A stretch of DNA of 64,000 nt from an uncultured Methylococcaceae bacterium (GTDB taxonomy: Bacteria; Pseudomonadota; Gammaproteobacteria; Methylococcales; Methylomonadaceae). This document shows, one piece after another, positions 55,545-64,000 of this stretch. A model generated the notes under the pieces. The model made no database searches. It was given only the letters and a program-made list of their open reading frames with translations, and was not told where the DNA came from. Numbering within the stretch: the first letter of the stretch is position 1; each line of letters starts with the position of its first letter. The DNA lies in contig CAIVQX010000009.1 of NCBI GenBank assembly GCA_903908165.1, forward strand, positions 1 through 64,000. Reading direction: 5' to 3'. A program made the translations under genes and the position numbers.

Positions 55545-56777
55545 TTACAACTGTTTATAGTTATTGATAGCTTCAGTGACTGATTTAATACGTAAGTTAT
55601 GAATGGCTTTTCCTATTTTATCGCCTTGTAGGCCACTATTTAAAATACTGTCAGTTTTAATCGAACTAGCCACTTGATTAGCCAGTTTTAGTATGTCTGC
55701 TTGAGGATAAGGTTTCTGTTCAAGCCCAGTTCTGCCTTTGGCATCGGCTTCACAAGCTAATAAAAAATCAAAAAGACGAGTATTATCCTTAAACGCACCT
55801 AAAATATTTAAGAGATCTGTGATTGTTGAGGCTTTTAATTCAAATGCTTTATGACAATGAGTATGATATTGCATGACATGTGTAGCGAGTGCCTTATAAG
55901 TATTAGGGATGCGCAAGCGATCACATAATTTATTCAGGATAGGTAAGCCAATTGTTTCATGTCCATGATGGTGAGGCCAGTTGCTTTTGGGCGTTGCAGC
56001 TTTACCAAGATCATGAACAAGTGCCGAAAATCTTACTTCGGGTTTGCTAGACAAACAAGTGGCTTGTTCTAAGCAAAGCATGCTGTGCAAACCGGTATCA
56101 ATTTCTGGGTGATGTTTTTCTGGTTGCGGCACGCCAAATAAAGCGTTAATTTCAGGGAATATTTTAGCCAGAGCATCACAGTCTTTTAAAGTATAGAAAA
56201 AAGCTGTAGGCGTCTTTTCTTTAAGTGCTTTAAGTAATTCAGCCCACACCCGTTCAGGAACAAGGTGGTCGACTTCACCGCTTGCAACCATCAATATCAT
56301 CAACTCTTTGGTTTCTTCTGCTAGCTTAAAGCCAAGATGGGCATAGCGGGCTGCGAAACGTGCTACACGTAAAATACGTACGGGATCTTCTGCAAAAGCA
56401 GGAGAAATATGTCGGAATATTTTATTTTTTAGATCATATTGTCCACCAAAAGGATCAATAAGTTGTCCTTCTGCTGACATGGCTATCGCATTGATGGTCA
56501 AGTCACGACGAATTAAATCTTGCTCCAGAGTAACTTCAGGGGACGCGTGAACCATAAATCCTTTATAACCAGGCGCAGTTTTTCTTTCAGTTCTGGCAAG
56601 GGCATACTCCTCATGACTTTTAGGATGAAGAAATACAGGAAAATCCTTTCCTACACGGCGAAACCCCTGTTTTATCATTGATTCAGGTGTTTCACCAATG
56701 ACAACCCAATCTTTTTCTGAAATAGGATAATTAAGTAATGTATCCCGAACAGCACCGCCAACAAGATATATTTCCAT
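55545..56777 (-). CDS. cca: Multifunctional CCA-adding enzyme
   Basis: Adds or repairs the 3' CCA of tRNAs. 410 residues, as in E. coli (412). The class II nucleotidyltransferase head has MEIYLVGGAVRDTLL, EKDWVVIGETPE and RRDLTINAIAM with template arginine residues in RILRVARFAARYAHLGF. The C-terminal HD domain with FSALVHDLGKAATP shows the extra phosphatase/phosphodiesterase module typical of gammaproteobacterial Cca. Confidence 0.95.
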   Translation of the reverse strand: MEIYLVGGAVRDTLLNYPISEKDWVVIGETPESMIKQGFRRVGKDFPVFLHPKSHEEYALARTERKTAPGYKGFMVHASPEVTLEQDLIRRDLTINAIAMSAEGQLIDPFGGQYDLKNKIFRHISPAFAEDPVRILRVARFAARYAHLGFKLAEETKELMILMVASGEVDHLVPERVWAELLKALKEKTPTAFFYTLKDCDALAKIFPEINALFGVPQPEKHHPEIDTGLHSMLCLEQATCLSSKPEVRFSALVHDLGKAATPKSNWPHHHGHETIGLPILNKLCDRLRIPNTYKALATHVMQYHTHCHKAFELKASTITDLLNILGAFKDNTRLFDFLLACEADAKGRTGLEQKPYPQADILKLANQVASSIKTDSILNSGLQGDKIGKAIHNLRIKSVTEAINNYKQL

Positions 56778-56913
56778 TAATGTAAGTTAATATTCAGTTT
56801 CATACGCTTAGAATAGCACAAGCTTAAAATCAAAAAAACTGTAATAAACAGGGTCAAATGGAAGGCTTTATTGTTTTTTTTAAGGCAGTAAAGTTAATCT
56901 GGTATCAATTATT

Positions 56914-57189
56914 TTATTTACCGTAATTTTTTACCAAATAATCAATAATGATTTTTTTATCGCAATCATTGATAGGAGCACCCATGACATTAATCATTTT
57001 ACCGACCGTTTTTTCCCAACCAGATCGATCCAGAATTTTCGCATGCATGGTTATATAGTCAGCACTATGGCATATTGAACATTGGCTAATTATATTTTCT
57101 TTGCCTAGATCTTCTTTTAAATGTATCTGACTTTCTTCTGATAGTGCAGCGTTAGTGAAAAGAGTTATTAACAAAAAAAATATTGGCAT
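56914..57189 (-). CDS. sorB: Cytochrome c subunit of sulfite dehydrogenase (SorB-like)
   Basis: 91 residues with a signal peptide (about 1-17) and one heme site CSICHS (about residues 36-41), followed by a likely distal methionine in MGAPINDCDKK (about residue 69). The length and the pattern after the heme (WEKTVGKMINVMGAP) match SorB. It is encoded 10 bp after the SorA-like molybdoenzyme on the same strand and would accept its electrons in the periplasm. Confidence 0.8.
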   Translation of the reverse strand: MPIFFLLITLFTNAALSEESQIHLKEDLGKENIISQCSICHSADYITMHAKILDRSGWEKTVGKMINVMGAPINDCDKKIIIDYLVKNYGK

Positions 57190-57199
57190 TTTGTCTCCT

Positions 57200-58396
57200 T
57201 CAAATTAACTGAATGCTAATGGTTTGCAGTGCATTGTGATGATAACCCGATGGGTTGGCGACAGGTTCCAAAGGCTGGGTAATACCGGAGATGCTAGTTG
57301 CTCGAGCCATGATTCGATATTCACCAGTATGTGTTGGTTTTAGATTATAGCGCCATTGTCGCCAAGAAAAGCGGCCATAGTTTTTTTGAAGTGTGGTTAG
57401 TTCCCATGTTTTTCCGCCATCGATAGAGATTTCGACGCGTTGAATACCGTCACCTTTATCCCAAGCCACCCCATTAATTTCTATTGCTTTATTTGAAGAG
57501 AATGTTTGACCATCGACCAGATTAGTGATTAATGAATTTACAACCAATTCTGTAATAGGCATATTCAATTGGGTTTCTTGTGAAATAAACTGTCCAGATT
57601 TAAAACCTTCTTTGGGTATGCGATAAGCAGTTTTCATCCAGAAATTGTCAGCAGGGTGCGATTGTATATTGATTTCAGTCAGATGCTTAATCCAATAGGT
57701 AGCCGTCCAGCCAGGGACAATCAGGCGAGCAGGGAAGCCATTCCAATGAGGTAAGGGTTCGCCATTCATTTCAAAAGCAATCAAGGTGTTTTCATCCAAT
57801 ACTTTTTCAAGTGGTAGACTTTTCATAAAGTCAGGTGTTGTTCTGAGCATACCGGAATCAGCACCATTAAAACTGACTTCCAAGGCGGATTGCTTAATAC
57901 CCGTTGCTGCTAACACATCTTTTAAACGAACGCCCCGCCATAGCGCATTACCCATAGCACCTGACCCCCATTGTACGCCAGACACAGGCGGGTTAAATAA
58001 ACTCCGACGATTTCCAGAACAAAGACAAAGTGCTGCAATTTCGACTGATTTGAAATCAGTTTGTAATTGTTTTAGAGTGAGACTTAAGGGCTTGTTTATA
58101 GCATCACCACCGATAGATAACTGCCAGTTATCTGAATTAATTTCAGGAATGATGGCATGGTGGTAACGGACAAAAAAATGTTTATTGGGAGTAAAAGTCG
58201 TATTGAAATAGCTTATCGGTGTTTCAAAATTGGGCGGGCGGTAGGTTTTTTTAATTAACCCGTCTTTGCTTTTTAGGGGTTCTAAAATTAAGGCTTCTTC
58301 TATAGCGTTAGTGGTTGCTAAAGATGGCTTTTGCCATAGCGAGAGTCCTGCTAGAGTTCCTGCGGACTTTAATATGAAGTTTCTTCTGTTGATCAT
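57200..58396 (-). CDS. sorA: Periplasmic molybdopterin sulfite dehydrogenase (SorA-like, sulfite oxidase family)
   Basis: Oxidises sulfite to sulfate. 398 residues. A twin-arginine leader MINRRNFILKSAGTLAG marks Tat export with cofactor bound. The molybdopterin domain shows FFVRYHHAIIP (binding Arg and His), the Mo-ligating cysteine in LCLCSGNRRSLF, and WNGFPARLIVPGWTATYWIKH. The C-terminal dimerisation domain has NGVAWDKGDGIQRVEISIDGGKTW. I chose the ATG giving the Tat leader; the frame continues to a TTG at 58468. It is followed by its heme subunit gene. Confidence 0.85.
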   Translation of the reverse strand: MINRRNFILKSAGTLAGLSLWQKPSLATTNAIEEALILEPLKSKDGLIKKTYRPPNFETPISYFNTTFTPNKHFFVRYHHAIIPEINSDNWQLSIGGDAINKPLSLTLKQLQTDFKSVEIAALCLCSGNRRSLFNPPVSGVQWGSGAMGNALWRGVRLKDVLAATGIKQSALEVSFNGADSGMLRTTPDFMKSLPLEKVLDENTLIAFEMNGEPLPHWNGFPARLIVPGWTATYWIKHLTEINIQSHPADNFWMKTAYRIPKEGFKSGQFISQETQLNMPITELVVNSLITNLVDGQTFSSNKAIEINGVAWDKGDGIQRVEISIDGGKTWELTTLQKNYGRFSWRQWRYNLKPTHTGEYRIMARATSISGITQPLEPVANPSGYHHNALQTISIQLI

Positions 58397-58723
58397 AAAA
58401 TATGCCTTAGTTAAGGATGTATATTCATATGGTTGATTACTTTTACGCTGTTCAGGTTTTTTTGTCAAAAACAGCGAAGATTAGTTTTAATAAAATTTAG
58501 CTGATTGTCGTTGAGTCTTTTGCAGATTGAGTCATTAATGTACTTTGCGCTATAAGTTAATATTGCAATGCCGTGCTTGATTGCCTTGTTACTTTATGAT
58601 GTATTTTAATTTGTAAGTGACTCGTTTTTTTTATTATTAGCAATTTAGATAGGGCATCGTTTTATAATAAAAACCATTTTCCCCTGTCGGAAACTGTAAA
58701 AATGGTATTTTCTGGAATTTTAT
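58397..58723. other. Divergent intergenic region between sorA and pit
   Basis: 327 bp, A+T-rich, holding the promoters of the sulfite dehydrogenase operon and the phosphate transporter. I see no RNA gene, tandem repeat or supported coding frame, and no recognisable Pho box. Confidence 0.45.
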
Positions 58724-60331
58724 ATGACTCATATTAATTTAAACGTAGCCCCCGTTGCTGATCCTCGCCCTCATCTTAATCATAAGGCAGGGCTGATTGA
58801 GCGTATTATTTTTATTAGCTTGATCGTGGCAGGACTCTTATTTGCAGGTTTTAATCTCGTAAATGATATTATTGATTCAGGTGACATAACAATTGCCTGG
58901 TTGCCCTATATTTTACTGGGCATAGCTTTATTAATTGCGCTTGGCTTTGAATTTGTTAACGGATTTCATGACACAGCAAATGCAGTAGCAACGGTCATCT
59001 ATACGCATTCACTTCCCGCTAACATCGCAGTGTTGTGGTCCGGATTTTTTAATTTCTTGGGTGTTTTGTTTTCAAGTGGAACGGTTGCATTCGGTATTAT
59101 ATCTTTACTTCCGGCAGAGTTGGTTTTACAAGTAGGCTCCAATGCCGGTTTTGCAATGGTATTTGCTCTACTTATAGCAGCTATTCTTTGGAATTTGGGT
59201 ACTTGGCTATTAGGCTTGCCAGCATCATCCTCGCATACTTTAATTGGATCCATTATTGGCGTCGGTGTCGCTAATGCTCTGATGCATGGACGAGATGGTC
59301 TCAGTGGGATTGATTGGGCTCAGGCGACTAAAATTGGCTATTCATTATTATTCTCACCAATAATTGGATTCAGTTGTGCAGCATTTTTATTGCTGGCCTT
59401 GCGGGTTTTTGTCAAAACGCCTGATTTATATCAGGAACCTAAAGGAAATAAACCACCATCTTTTTGGATAAGAGCTTTATTAATTTTGACATGTACAGGG
59501 GTTTCTTTTGCTCATGGATCAAATGATGGTCAAAAAGGTATGGGTCTCATCATGTTAATATTGGTGGGCACTGTGCCAACAGCCTATGCCTTAAATCGAA
59601 CGATGTCGGTTGATCGAATCACGCAGTTTATTGCAATCTCCCATGTGACTGAAGAATCTTTGGCTAAAAAGATCACAATAAATACGTCGGTTAACCCCTC
59701 AGTGATTCTTACTGACTATTTACGTACAAAAGATTTTCAACCTGAAGTCCTATCCAGTCTGGCCGATATGGTTGGCGATATTGACAAGCAAGTTAAACAA
59801 TACGGGAGTTTTGCTAACGTGCCAGCGGCTGCGGTAGCTAATGTACGTAATGACATGTATTTAACCTCTGAAGCCATTGGGCTTTTGGAAAAAAACAAGA
59901 CCATCAATCTTGATATTGAGACCCATGCTAATCTTAAGGTCTTTAAAAAAGATATTGATGACGCTACCAAGTTTATTCCACTGTGGGTGAAAGTTATTGT
60001 CGCAATCGCCTTGGGTTTAGGGACTATGGTTGGTTGGAAGCGTATTGTTGTGACGGTCGGTGAAAAAATTGGTAAAGCCCATTTGACTTATGCACAAGGG
60101 GCATCTGCAGAATTAGTGGCAATGGTTACTATCGGTGCTGCTGATATTTTTGGGCTTCCTGTATCGACTACCCATGTCCTGTCATCAGGTGTGGCAGGAA
60201 CCATGATAGCTAACAAGTCAGGATTGCACTGGAAAACTATTCGTGGATTGGGTATGGCTTGGATATTAACACTGCCGGTCGCAATGTTGCTTTCAGGTTC
60301 TTTATATTGGATTTTTGCGAACGTTTTTTGA
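58724..60331 (+). CDS. pit: PiT-family inorganic phosphate transporter
   Basis: 535 residues, about ten to twelve membrane helices. Both inverted PiT signatures are present: GFHDTANAVATVIYTHSLP and LPASSSHTLIGSIIGVGVANA in the first half, SFAHGSNDGQKGMGLIML and FGLPVSTTHVLSSGVAGTM in the second. A roughly 110-residue soluble insert (about 310-420) between the halves may be regulatory. It imports phosphate with protons or metal-phosphate complexes. Divergent from sorA, with a 327-bp gap that shows only A+T-rich promoter-like DNA. Confidence 0.95.
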   Translation: MTHINLNVAPVADPRPHLNHKAGLIERIIFISLIVAGLLFAGFNLVNDIIDSGDITIAWLPYILLGIALLIALGFEFVNGFHDTANAVATVIYTHSLPANIAVLWSGFFNFLGVLFSSGTVAFGIISLLPAELVLQVGSNAGFAMVFALLIAAILWNLGTWLLGLPASSSHTLIGSIIGVGVANALMHGRDGLSGIDWAQATKIGYSLLFSPIIGFSCAAFLLLALRVFVKTPDLYQEPKGNKPPSFWIRALLILTCTGVSFAHGSNDGQKGMGLIMLILVGTVPTAYALNRTMSVDRITQFIAISHVTEESLAKKITINTSVNPSVILTDYLRTKDFQPEVLSSLADMVGDIDKQVKQYGSFANVPAAAVANVRNDMYLTSEAIGLLEKNKTINLDIETHANLKVFKKDIDDATKFIPLWVKVIVAIALGLGTMVGWKRIVVTVGEKIGKAHLTYAQGASAELVAMVTIGAADIFGLPVSTTHVLSSGVAGTMIANKSGLHWKTIRGLGMAWILTLPVAMLLSGSLYWIFANVF

Positions 60332-60430
60332 GTTTGAGAATACAAGATTAAGGCTTAAAAAGTGTTAAGGGTTATTGAATATTTTAATTTTAGAGTTTTC
60401 TTTTTTAGGTATTCAATAGCAATTTTACAA

Positions 60431-60721
60431 TCATGGGCACTTATAGGCTTTTGCAGTAGCCATGCCGGTAAAACTACTAGGAGTAAAAAAATGCTCCCAA
60501 ACAATGTGCGTTGCACCTATTTTTTCAGCGCGGGCAAGGGTATTAATTTTAGCTTTTAATTTCCAATTTAAATAATGACCATAACCTGATGATACATCGA
60601 TTCTTGTTAAGAAAGAACATGCTTGCATGGCATTTGCTTGAGCCTCTTGAGGTTGGGCTAAAGCCATTAAAGGTGAACTTAATAAAAATAAAGAAATGAT
60701 GACACTATTAGTTTTGAACAC
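60431..60721 (-). CDS. Small exported protein, DUF4156-like
   Basis: 96 residues. A signal peptide (about 1-22, ending LMALAQ) is followed by a short domain with one early and one terminal cysteine: ACSFLTRIDVSSG near the start, ARAEKIGATHIVWEH in the middle, and ATAKAYKCP at the end. This pattern is typical of small DUF4156/RcsF-like envelope proteins in which the two cysteines may form a disulfide. No lipobox is evident. Family placement is by pattern memory only. Confidence 0.6.
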   Translation of the reverse strand: MFKTNSVIISLFLLSSPLMALAQPQEAQANAMQACSFLTRIDVSSGYGHYLNWKLKAKINTLARAEKIGATHIVWEHFFTPSSFTGMATAKAYKCP

Positions 60722-60824
60722 TTAATTGCTTTACCAGGAGTCTGTGTATTTATAGGTACATATAAAATGATTTCAATTTAAAGTAATAAATACACAGTAA
60801 TGAGTTGTATAAATTTGTTGTGAA

Positions 60825-61934
60825 TTATATGGTGCCCATTATTGGAATAAAGATATTAATCACGGTATAAGCAATTACGATAATAAAAAAAGATATATGA
60901 TCTAATGATCGCGATAAGGCGACGTTATGTCGGATATCAAAAAAATAGAGTGAAACAGCTGACTCTACCAATGTTAAAAAAATTGTGATCATGGCAATAT
61001 TATTGACTATATCAAGTAACGATAAATTGCCGTTATCAGCAACAAATGAAATAGATAATAGTGAATTAGCAATGGCTCCAAAAAAACCACCTACGCCTAG
61101 CCCAAATCGAGGGTCTACATCGGTTGGTTTAATAAAGAAAGCTAATAGTGAGATTGAAACCGCTGCAAATAAGCCAAGAAAAATTTTGAAATAAATACCA
61201 AGACCATCACGAGAAATAGTTGCGCCATAAAGATGTTGCGAAAAGGTTGCGTGATTAGTGCTACTTAGGCGCGGATCGCCAAAGTTTGTTTTATAGGTAT
61301 GTGGCTTCATTATCAAGCTGTGTTTAGTCACAACATAGCCTGGTAATTTGACGCGTGAACTGATACTAGAATGTTCAGCATCAGAAACATATTCCAAGTC
61401 TTTCCAAGGTAATTTACCATCTTCAATGACTATGGATAAAATATGATCATCTACTGGGAAACGCAAGGAGTCGAAATATTTCGTTATCTGTGCTTTTACT
61501 AAATATTTCGCATAGTGTTCACCGTGTTTGTGATATTCACTTAGTTTTTGTTTTGATATAACTTCACCTTCGATAATGTCGAAGGTTTCACCCGGATCAA
61601 GATTGTCGTTATCCCATTTAAACCATAAGTAAAATTCTGGGCTCCAAGTATTATCTGCAATGGAGATTGAGGCAATATGATCTAAATAGATGCCAACTTT
61701 AACTTTACTAGGATTGCTGCCAGCAGGAAGAAATAATTCGGGTGCTGTGCGACCTACTTCAATCGCTGTAGGATTCATTCGAGCGGCATGTCTGGCTGCA
61801 CTAGCTGTTTTTAACTGGTCAATTTTAGTTAGGCTGAATGCGCCTATCACAACAAAAAAAAGGGTAAGTAGAATAGCCCAAATAATAAGAAACTTTCGTC
61901 CAGATGGAGATATATTGGGGTTGATTAACTGCAT
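60825..61934 (-). CDS. Second pentameric ligand-gated ion channel-like protein, divergent
   Basis: 369 residues with the same layout as the protein at 4951-6105. An N-terminal membrane anchor lies at about 14-33. The beta-rich extracellular part (about 75-235) has VKVGIYLDHIASISIADNTW, then FYLWFKWDND and LRFPVDDHILSIVIED, which matches the FPxDxQ Cys-loop region but has no cysteines. Four closing helices follow: M1 (245-269), M2 (276-298, beginning DPRFGLGVGGFFGA), M3 (304-333) and M4 (344-366). M1 lacks the proline seen in the other copy, and M2 is unusually rich in glycine and alanine. It may form a channel or an orphan sensor; ligand unknown. Confidence 0.65.
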   Translation of the reverse strand: MQLINPNISPSGRKFLIIWAILLTLFFVVIGAFSLTKIDQLKTASAARHAARMNPTAIEVGRTAPELFLPAGSNPSKVKVGIYLDHIASISIADNTWSPEFYLWFKWDNDNLDPGETFDIIEGEVISKQKLSEYHKHGEHYAKYLVKAQITKYFDSLRFPVDDHILSIVIEDGKLPWKDLEYVSDAEHSSISSRVKLPGYVVTKHSLIMKPHTYKTNFGDPRLSSTNHATFSQHLYGATISRDGLGIYFKIFLGLFAAVSISLLAFFIKPTDVDPRFGLGVGGFFGAIANSLLSISFVADNGNLSLLDIVNNIAMITIFLTLVESAVSLYFFDIRHNVALSRSLDHISFFIIVIAYTVINIFIPIMGTI

Positions 61935-62150
61935 AATTGCGGGCTATTTAGTATGTTTGATTAGAAAATTATAAAAATGTAGTAACGATTTTTTATTTTC
62001 AATGGGCTTAGTTGTTCTAGAATCGAAAACGCCAACTTTGCATTGTTTCGTTTAAAGTTCAAGTTTATACTCAATTTTATAGAATTATTTTTTAGGTTTC
62101 ATTATAAATCATACAGCTTAAAAGTTCGAAACAGAAATGCGTAAAATAGA

Positions 62151-62984
62151 ATGAAGGAGTATCAAAAAATACTTGGAGCTTGTGAACTAGAGGATTTGGC
62201 TTATCAGCGAATCTTGAACTGGCTTTATGATCAATATGGCATGAGTTACCCAGAAAATAAAAAAAACTTGTTGATTCAACATATAAGTAGAGTTTGTAAG
62301 TTTTTTGATATGCCATCACTGGCAGCCATAGCAGATAGGTTAGAGTTGAATGGTTATAAAGACCTGCAGGATGCAATTGTGCATGCAGCCACGACAAATC
62401 ATACTTATTTTTTTCGTGAACCTTTAATACTTAATTATTTTAAAGAAATTATCTTACCAATGCTTCCAAAAGAGGGCGTGCGAATATGGAGTGCAGCAAC
62501 TTCATTTGGGGATGAAGCATTTACCTTGGCTATTATAGCTGCAGAAGCAAGAGGATTTATTTGGGCCAAACAAAATCTTGAGATATTAGGTACTGATGTC
62601 AGTCGAGTTGTCATTGCTTCTGCAGCAACAGGTATTTACTCTGAGACGCACGTTGATAAAATGCCAATAGAATTATTGGAGCGATATTTTGTGTATCTTG
62701 GCAATGGCCAGTTTCGCGTACAAGATGACTTAAGACATATTTGTAAATTTCATTCTTTCAATTTAAAGTCTGAAAACTATTTGTTCCCCAAAGCATTTCA
62801 TGTCGTATTTTGTCGGAATGTGCTTTATTATTTTGATCGAGCTCATCAGCGTCATGTCGTTGATGCTATATACAAAGTTACTGAACCAGGCGGTTATTTG
62901 GTGACGTGTGTTGCTATGTCAGTACGCGATTTAGATTCACGATGGATCTACATTGAGAATGGCATTTATCAGAAGGCTTATTAG
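62151..62984 (+). CDS. cheR: Chemotaxis protein methyltransferase CheR
   Basis: Methylates glutamates of chemoreceptors with SAM. 277 residues. The N-terminal helical domain (about 10-75) precedes the Rossmann domain with NHTYFFREP (the conserved T-x-FFR), RIWSAATSFGDEAFTLAII, ILGTDVSRVVIASA, and the signature VVFCRNVLYYFDRAHQRHVV. In typical CheR the SAM loop is AASTGEEPYS; here ATSFGDEAFT, a mild departure. No C-terminal receptor-tethering tail is seen. cheB overlaps its stop codon. Confidence 0.92.
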   Translation: MKEYQKILGACELEDLAYQRILNWLYDQYGMSYPENKKNLLIQHISRVCKFFDMPSLAAIADRLELNGYKDLQDAIVHAATTNHTYFFREPLILNYFKEIILPMLPKEGVRIWSAATSFGDEAFTLAIIAAEARGFIWAKQNLEILGTDVSRVVIASAATGIYSETHVDKMPIELLERYFVYLGNGQFRVQDDLRHICKFHSFNLKSENYLFPKAFHVVFCRNVLYYFDRAHQRHVVDAIYKVTEPGGYLVTCVAMSVRDLDSRWIYIENGIYQKAY

Positions 62985-63958
62985 TGGGCTTTTTTAAAAA
63001 ACCTATTCGTATTGTCATTATCGATAGTTCAGAAGAGGGTAGGCGTTTATTAAATGAATTTCTTCAGAGTGATCCACACATTCAAGTCGTAGGTATGGCG
63101 GCTAATTTCTATAATGCACGTGATTTAATTGATGAATTACAGCCGGATGTTATTACTTTAGACGTCGACATACCTCGTATGAATCGTATTACTTTTCTTA
63201 AACGGTTCCTGCCGATTCCTAAAGTGATAATTAATTCAATTAGTCTGCAAGGATCAGCAGAAATGGATAGAGAAATATTCAAACGAATTAAATTAGCAGC
63301 TAATCAACATACTAATAAACAGGGTATTAGTGAATCATTTGAAGTTAAACACATTTCTGTACCTGATAAAATCAGCGATAAATTAATTGCGATAGGGGCT
63401 TCTACGGGTGGGGTAGATGCTTTATGTAAAATATTACCCGCATTTCCCGTTCATTGTCCGGGTATTGTTATTGTCCAGCATATGCCGATTGGTTTTACCA
63501 GCGCATTAGCCGAACGCTTAAACGAGCTAAGTAAAATAGCTGTTAAGGAGGCTGAAGACGGCGATATTATTATGCCAGGGAGGGTTTATTTGGCTCCGGG
63601 CGGTCTTAGTCATATGAAAGTTGCGCGTTTTGGTAATCAATATAAGATTAAATTAATTAGAGGCAGTCCTGTTAATCATAGCTGTCCTTCCATAGATGTA
63701 TTATTTTCATCCGTAGCGTTACATGTTGGTAGTCATGCATCAGCTGCTATTTTGACAGGTATGGGGAGCGACGGAGCCAAGGGGTTATTGGAGATTCGAA
63801 GAGCGGGTGGATTCACGGTTGCTCAGGATGAAACGACCTCGGTAGTTTTTGGTATGCCGCATATGGCTAATAAATTGGGTGGAGCGAAGTGTGTTGCCGC
63901 ACTAAATACTATTCCATCGTTACTTTTTCGTGGTCATATTGGCTCCTTAGTAGATTGA
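62984..63958 (+). CDS. cheB: Protein-glutamate methylesterase CheB with degenerate receiver domain
   Basis: Removes methyl groups from chemoreceptors, opposing CheR. 324 residues, GTG start sharing one base with the cheR stop. The C-terminal esterase domain (about 133-320) is intact: IGASTGG with Ser140, QHMPIGF with His166 and GMGSDGAKG with Asp263. The N-terminal receiver (about 7-90) keeps the phosphoacceptor Asp60 in LDVDIPRMN, but the acidic pair is reduced to a single Asp (IDSSE), and the AKP lysine block after beta-5 is missing. Regulation by CheA phosphorylation may be lost or altered. Other che genes are outside the window. Confidence 0.9.
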   Translation: MGFFKKPIRIVIIDSSEEGRRLLNEFLQSDPHIQVVGMAANFYNARDLIDELQPDVITLDVDIPRMNRITFLKRFLPIPKVIINSISLQGSAEMDREIFKRIKLAANQHTNKQGISESFEVKHISVPDKISDKLIAIGASTGGVDALCKILPAFPVHCPGIVIVQHMPIGFTSALAERLNELSKIAVKEAEDGDIIMPGRVYLAPGGLSHMKVARFGNQYKIKLIRGSPVNHSCPSIDVLFSSVALHVGSHASAAILTGMGSDGAKGLLEIRRAGGFTVAQDETTSVVFGMPHMANKLGGAKCVAALNTIPSLLFRGHIGSLVD

Positions 63959-64000
63959 AATTGATTCACCCAAGTGTGTTTTTGTTACAGGCTTATACTT

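Noticed and set aside
60373-60418. Inverted repeat TATTGAATA/TATTCAATA after the phosphate transporter gene
   Set aside because: Nine A+T-rich pairs with a 28-base loop are too weak to call a terminator or protein-binding site.

Overview
The window is an A+T-rich stretch of bacterial chromosome, densely packed with housekeeping genes. CysG, TsaD, the rpsU-yqeY-dnaG-rpoD cluster, RsmE after BioA and a YajQ protein all look gammaproteobacterial. A gnd-zwf-pgl operon, class I fructose-bisphosphatase, a PTR1-like pteridine reductase with folK/folB, and a metK-ahcY-metF methyl cycle cluster would fit a Methylococcales-type methylotroph. That placement is an inference: no methane or methanol oxidation gene lies in the window. 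I see no prophage, insertion sequence or CRISPR array.

Layout. 1-8 kb: a PTS enzyme I cut by the window edge, a methyltransferase/phosphodiesterase pair, a TauE-type permease, a pentameric ligand-gated ion channel (pLGIC)-like protein, an outer-membrane protein and a Sel1 protein. 8-17 kb: Hsp20, argG, a cytochrome c, cysG divergent from tusA, glnS and a lytic transglycosylase. 17-28 kb: malic enzyme, an acyltransferase, NhaD, an ABC exporter preceded by the remains of a sulfotransferase gene, folP, a CarH-like B12-binding MerR regulator with repeats at its promoter, ycgN, and two identical tRNA-Phe genes. 28-40 kb: gnd-zwf-pgl, a small-molecule kinase, several membrane transporters, nadE, a SemiSWEET and fbp. 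40-48 kb: pteridine reductase, folK-folB, plsY, tsaD, then rpsU-yqeY-dnaG-rpoD, followed by a TAAG microsatellite and a tRNA with anticodon CAU that looks like tRNA-Ile2. 48-57 kb: metK, ahcY, metF, bioA, rsmE, a CPBP protease, yajQ and cca. 57-64 kb: a SorAB-type sulfite dehydrogenase, a PiT phosphate transporter, a second pLGIC-like protein, and a cheR-cheB pair that reaches the right edge.

How the genes work together. zwf, pgl and gnd oxidise glucose-6-phosphate to ribulose-5-phosphate with NADPH production, and fbp feeds hexose phosphate back. metK, ahcY and metF make SAM, recycle S-adenosylhomocysteine and supply methyl-tetrahydrofolate; bioA uses SAM as amino donor. folP, folK, folB and the pteridine reductase serve the folate pool on which metF depends. 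CysG makes siroheme, TusA relays sulfur and SorAB oxidises sulfite.

The most unusual items are the two divergent pLGIC-like proteins about 55 kb apart, the CarH-like regulator with TTGTNNA repeats over its own promoter, the internally deleted sulfotransferase gene, the 8.5-copy TAAG repeat starting in the rpoD stop codon, and a CheB whose receiver domain has lost part of its phosphorylation site.
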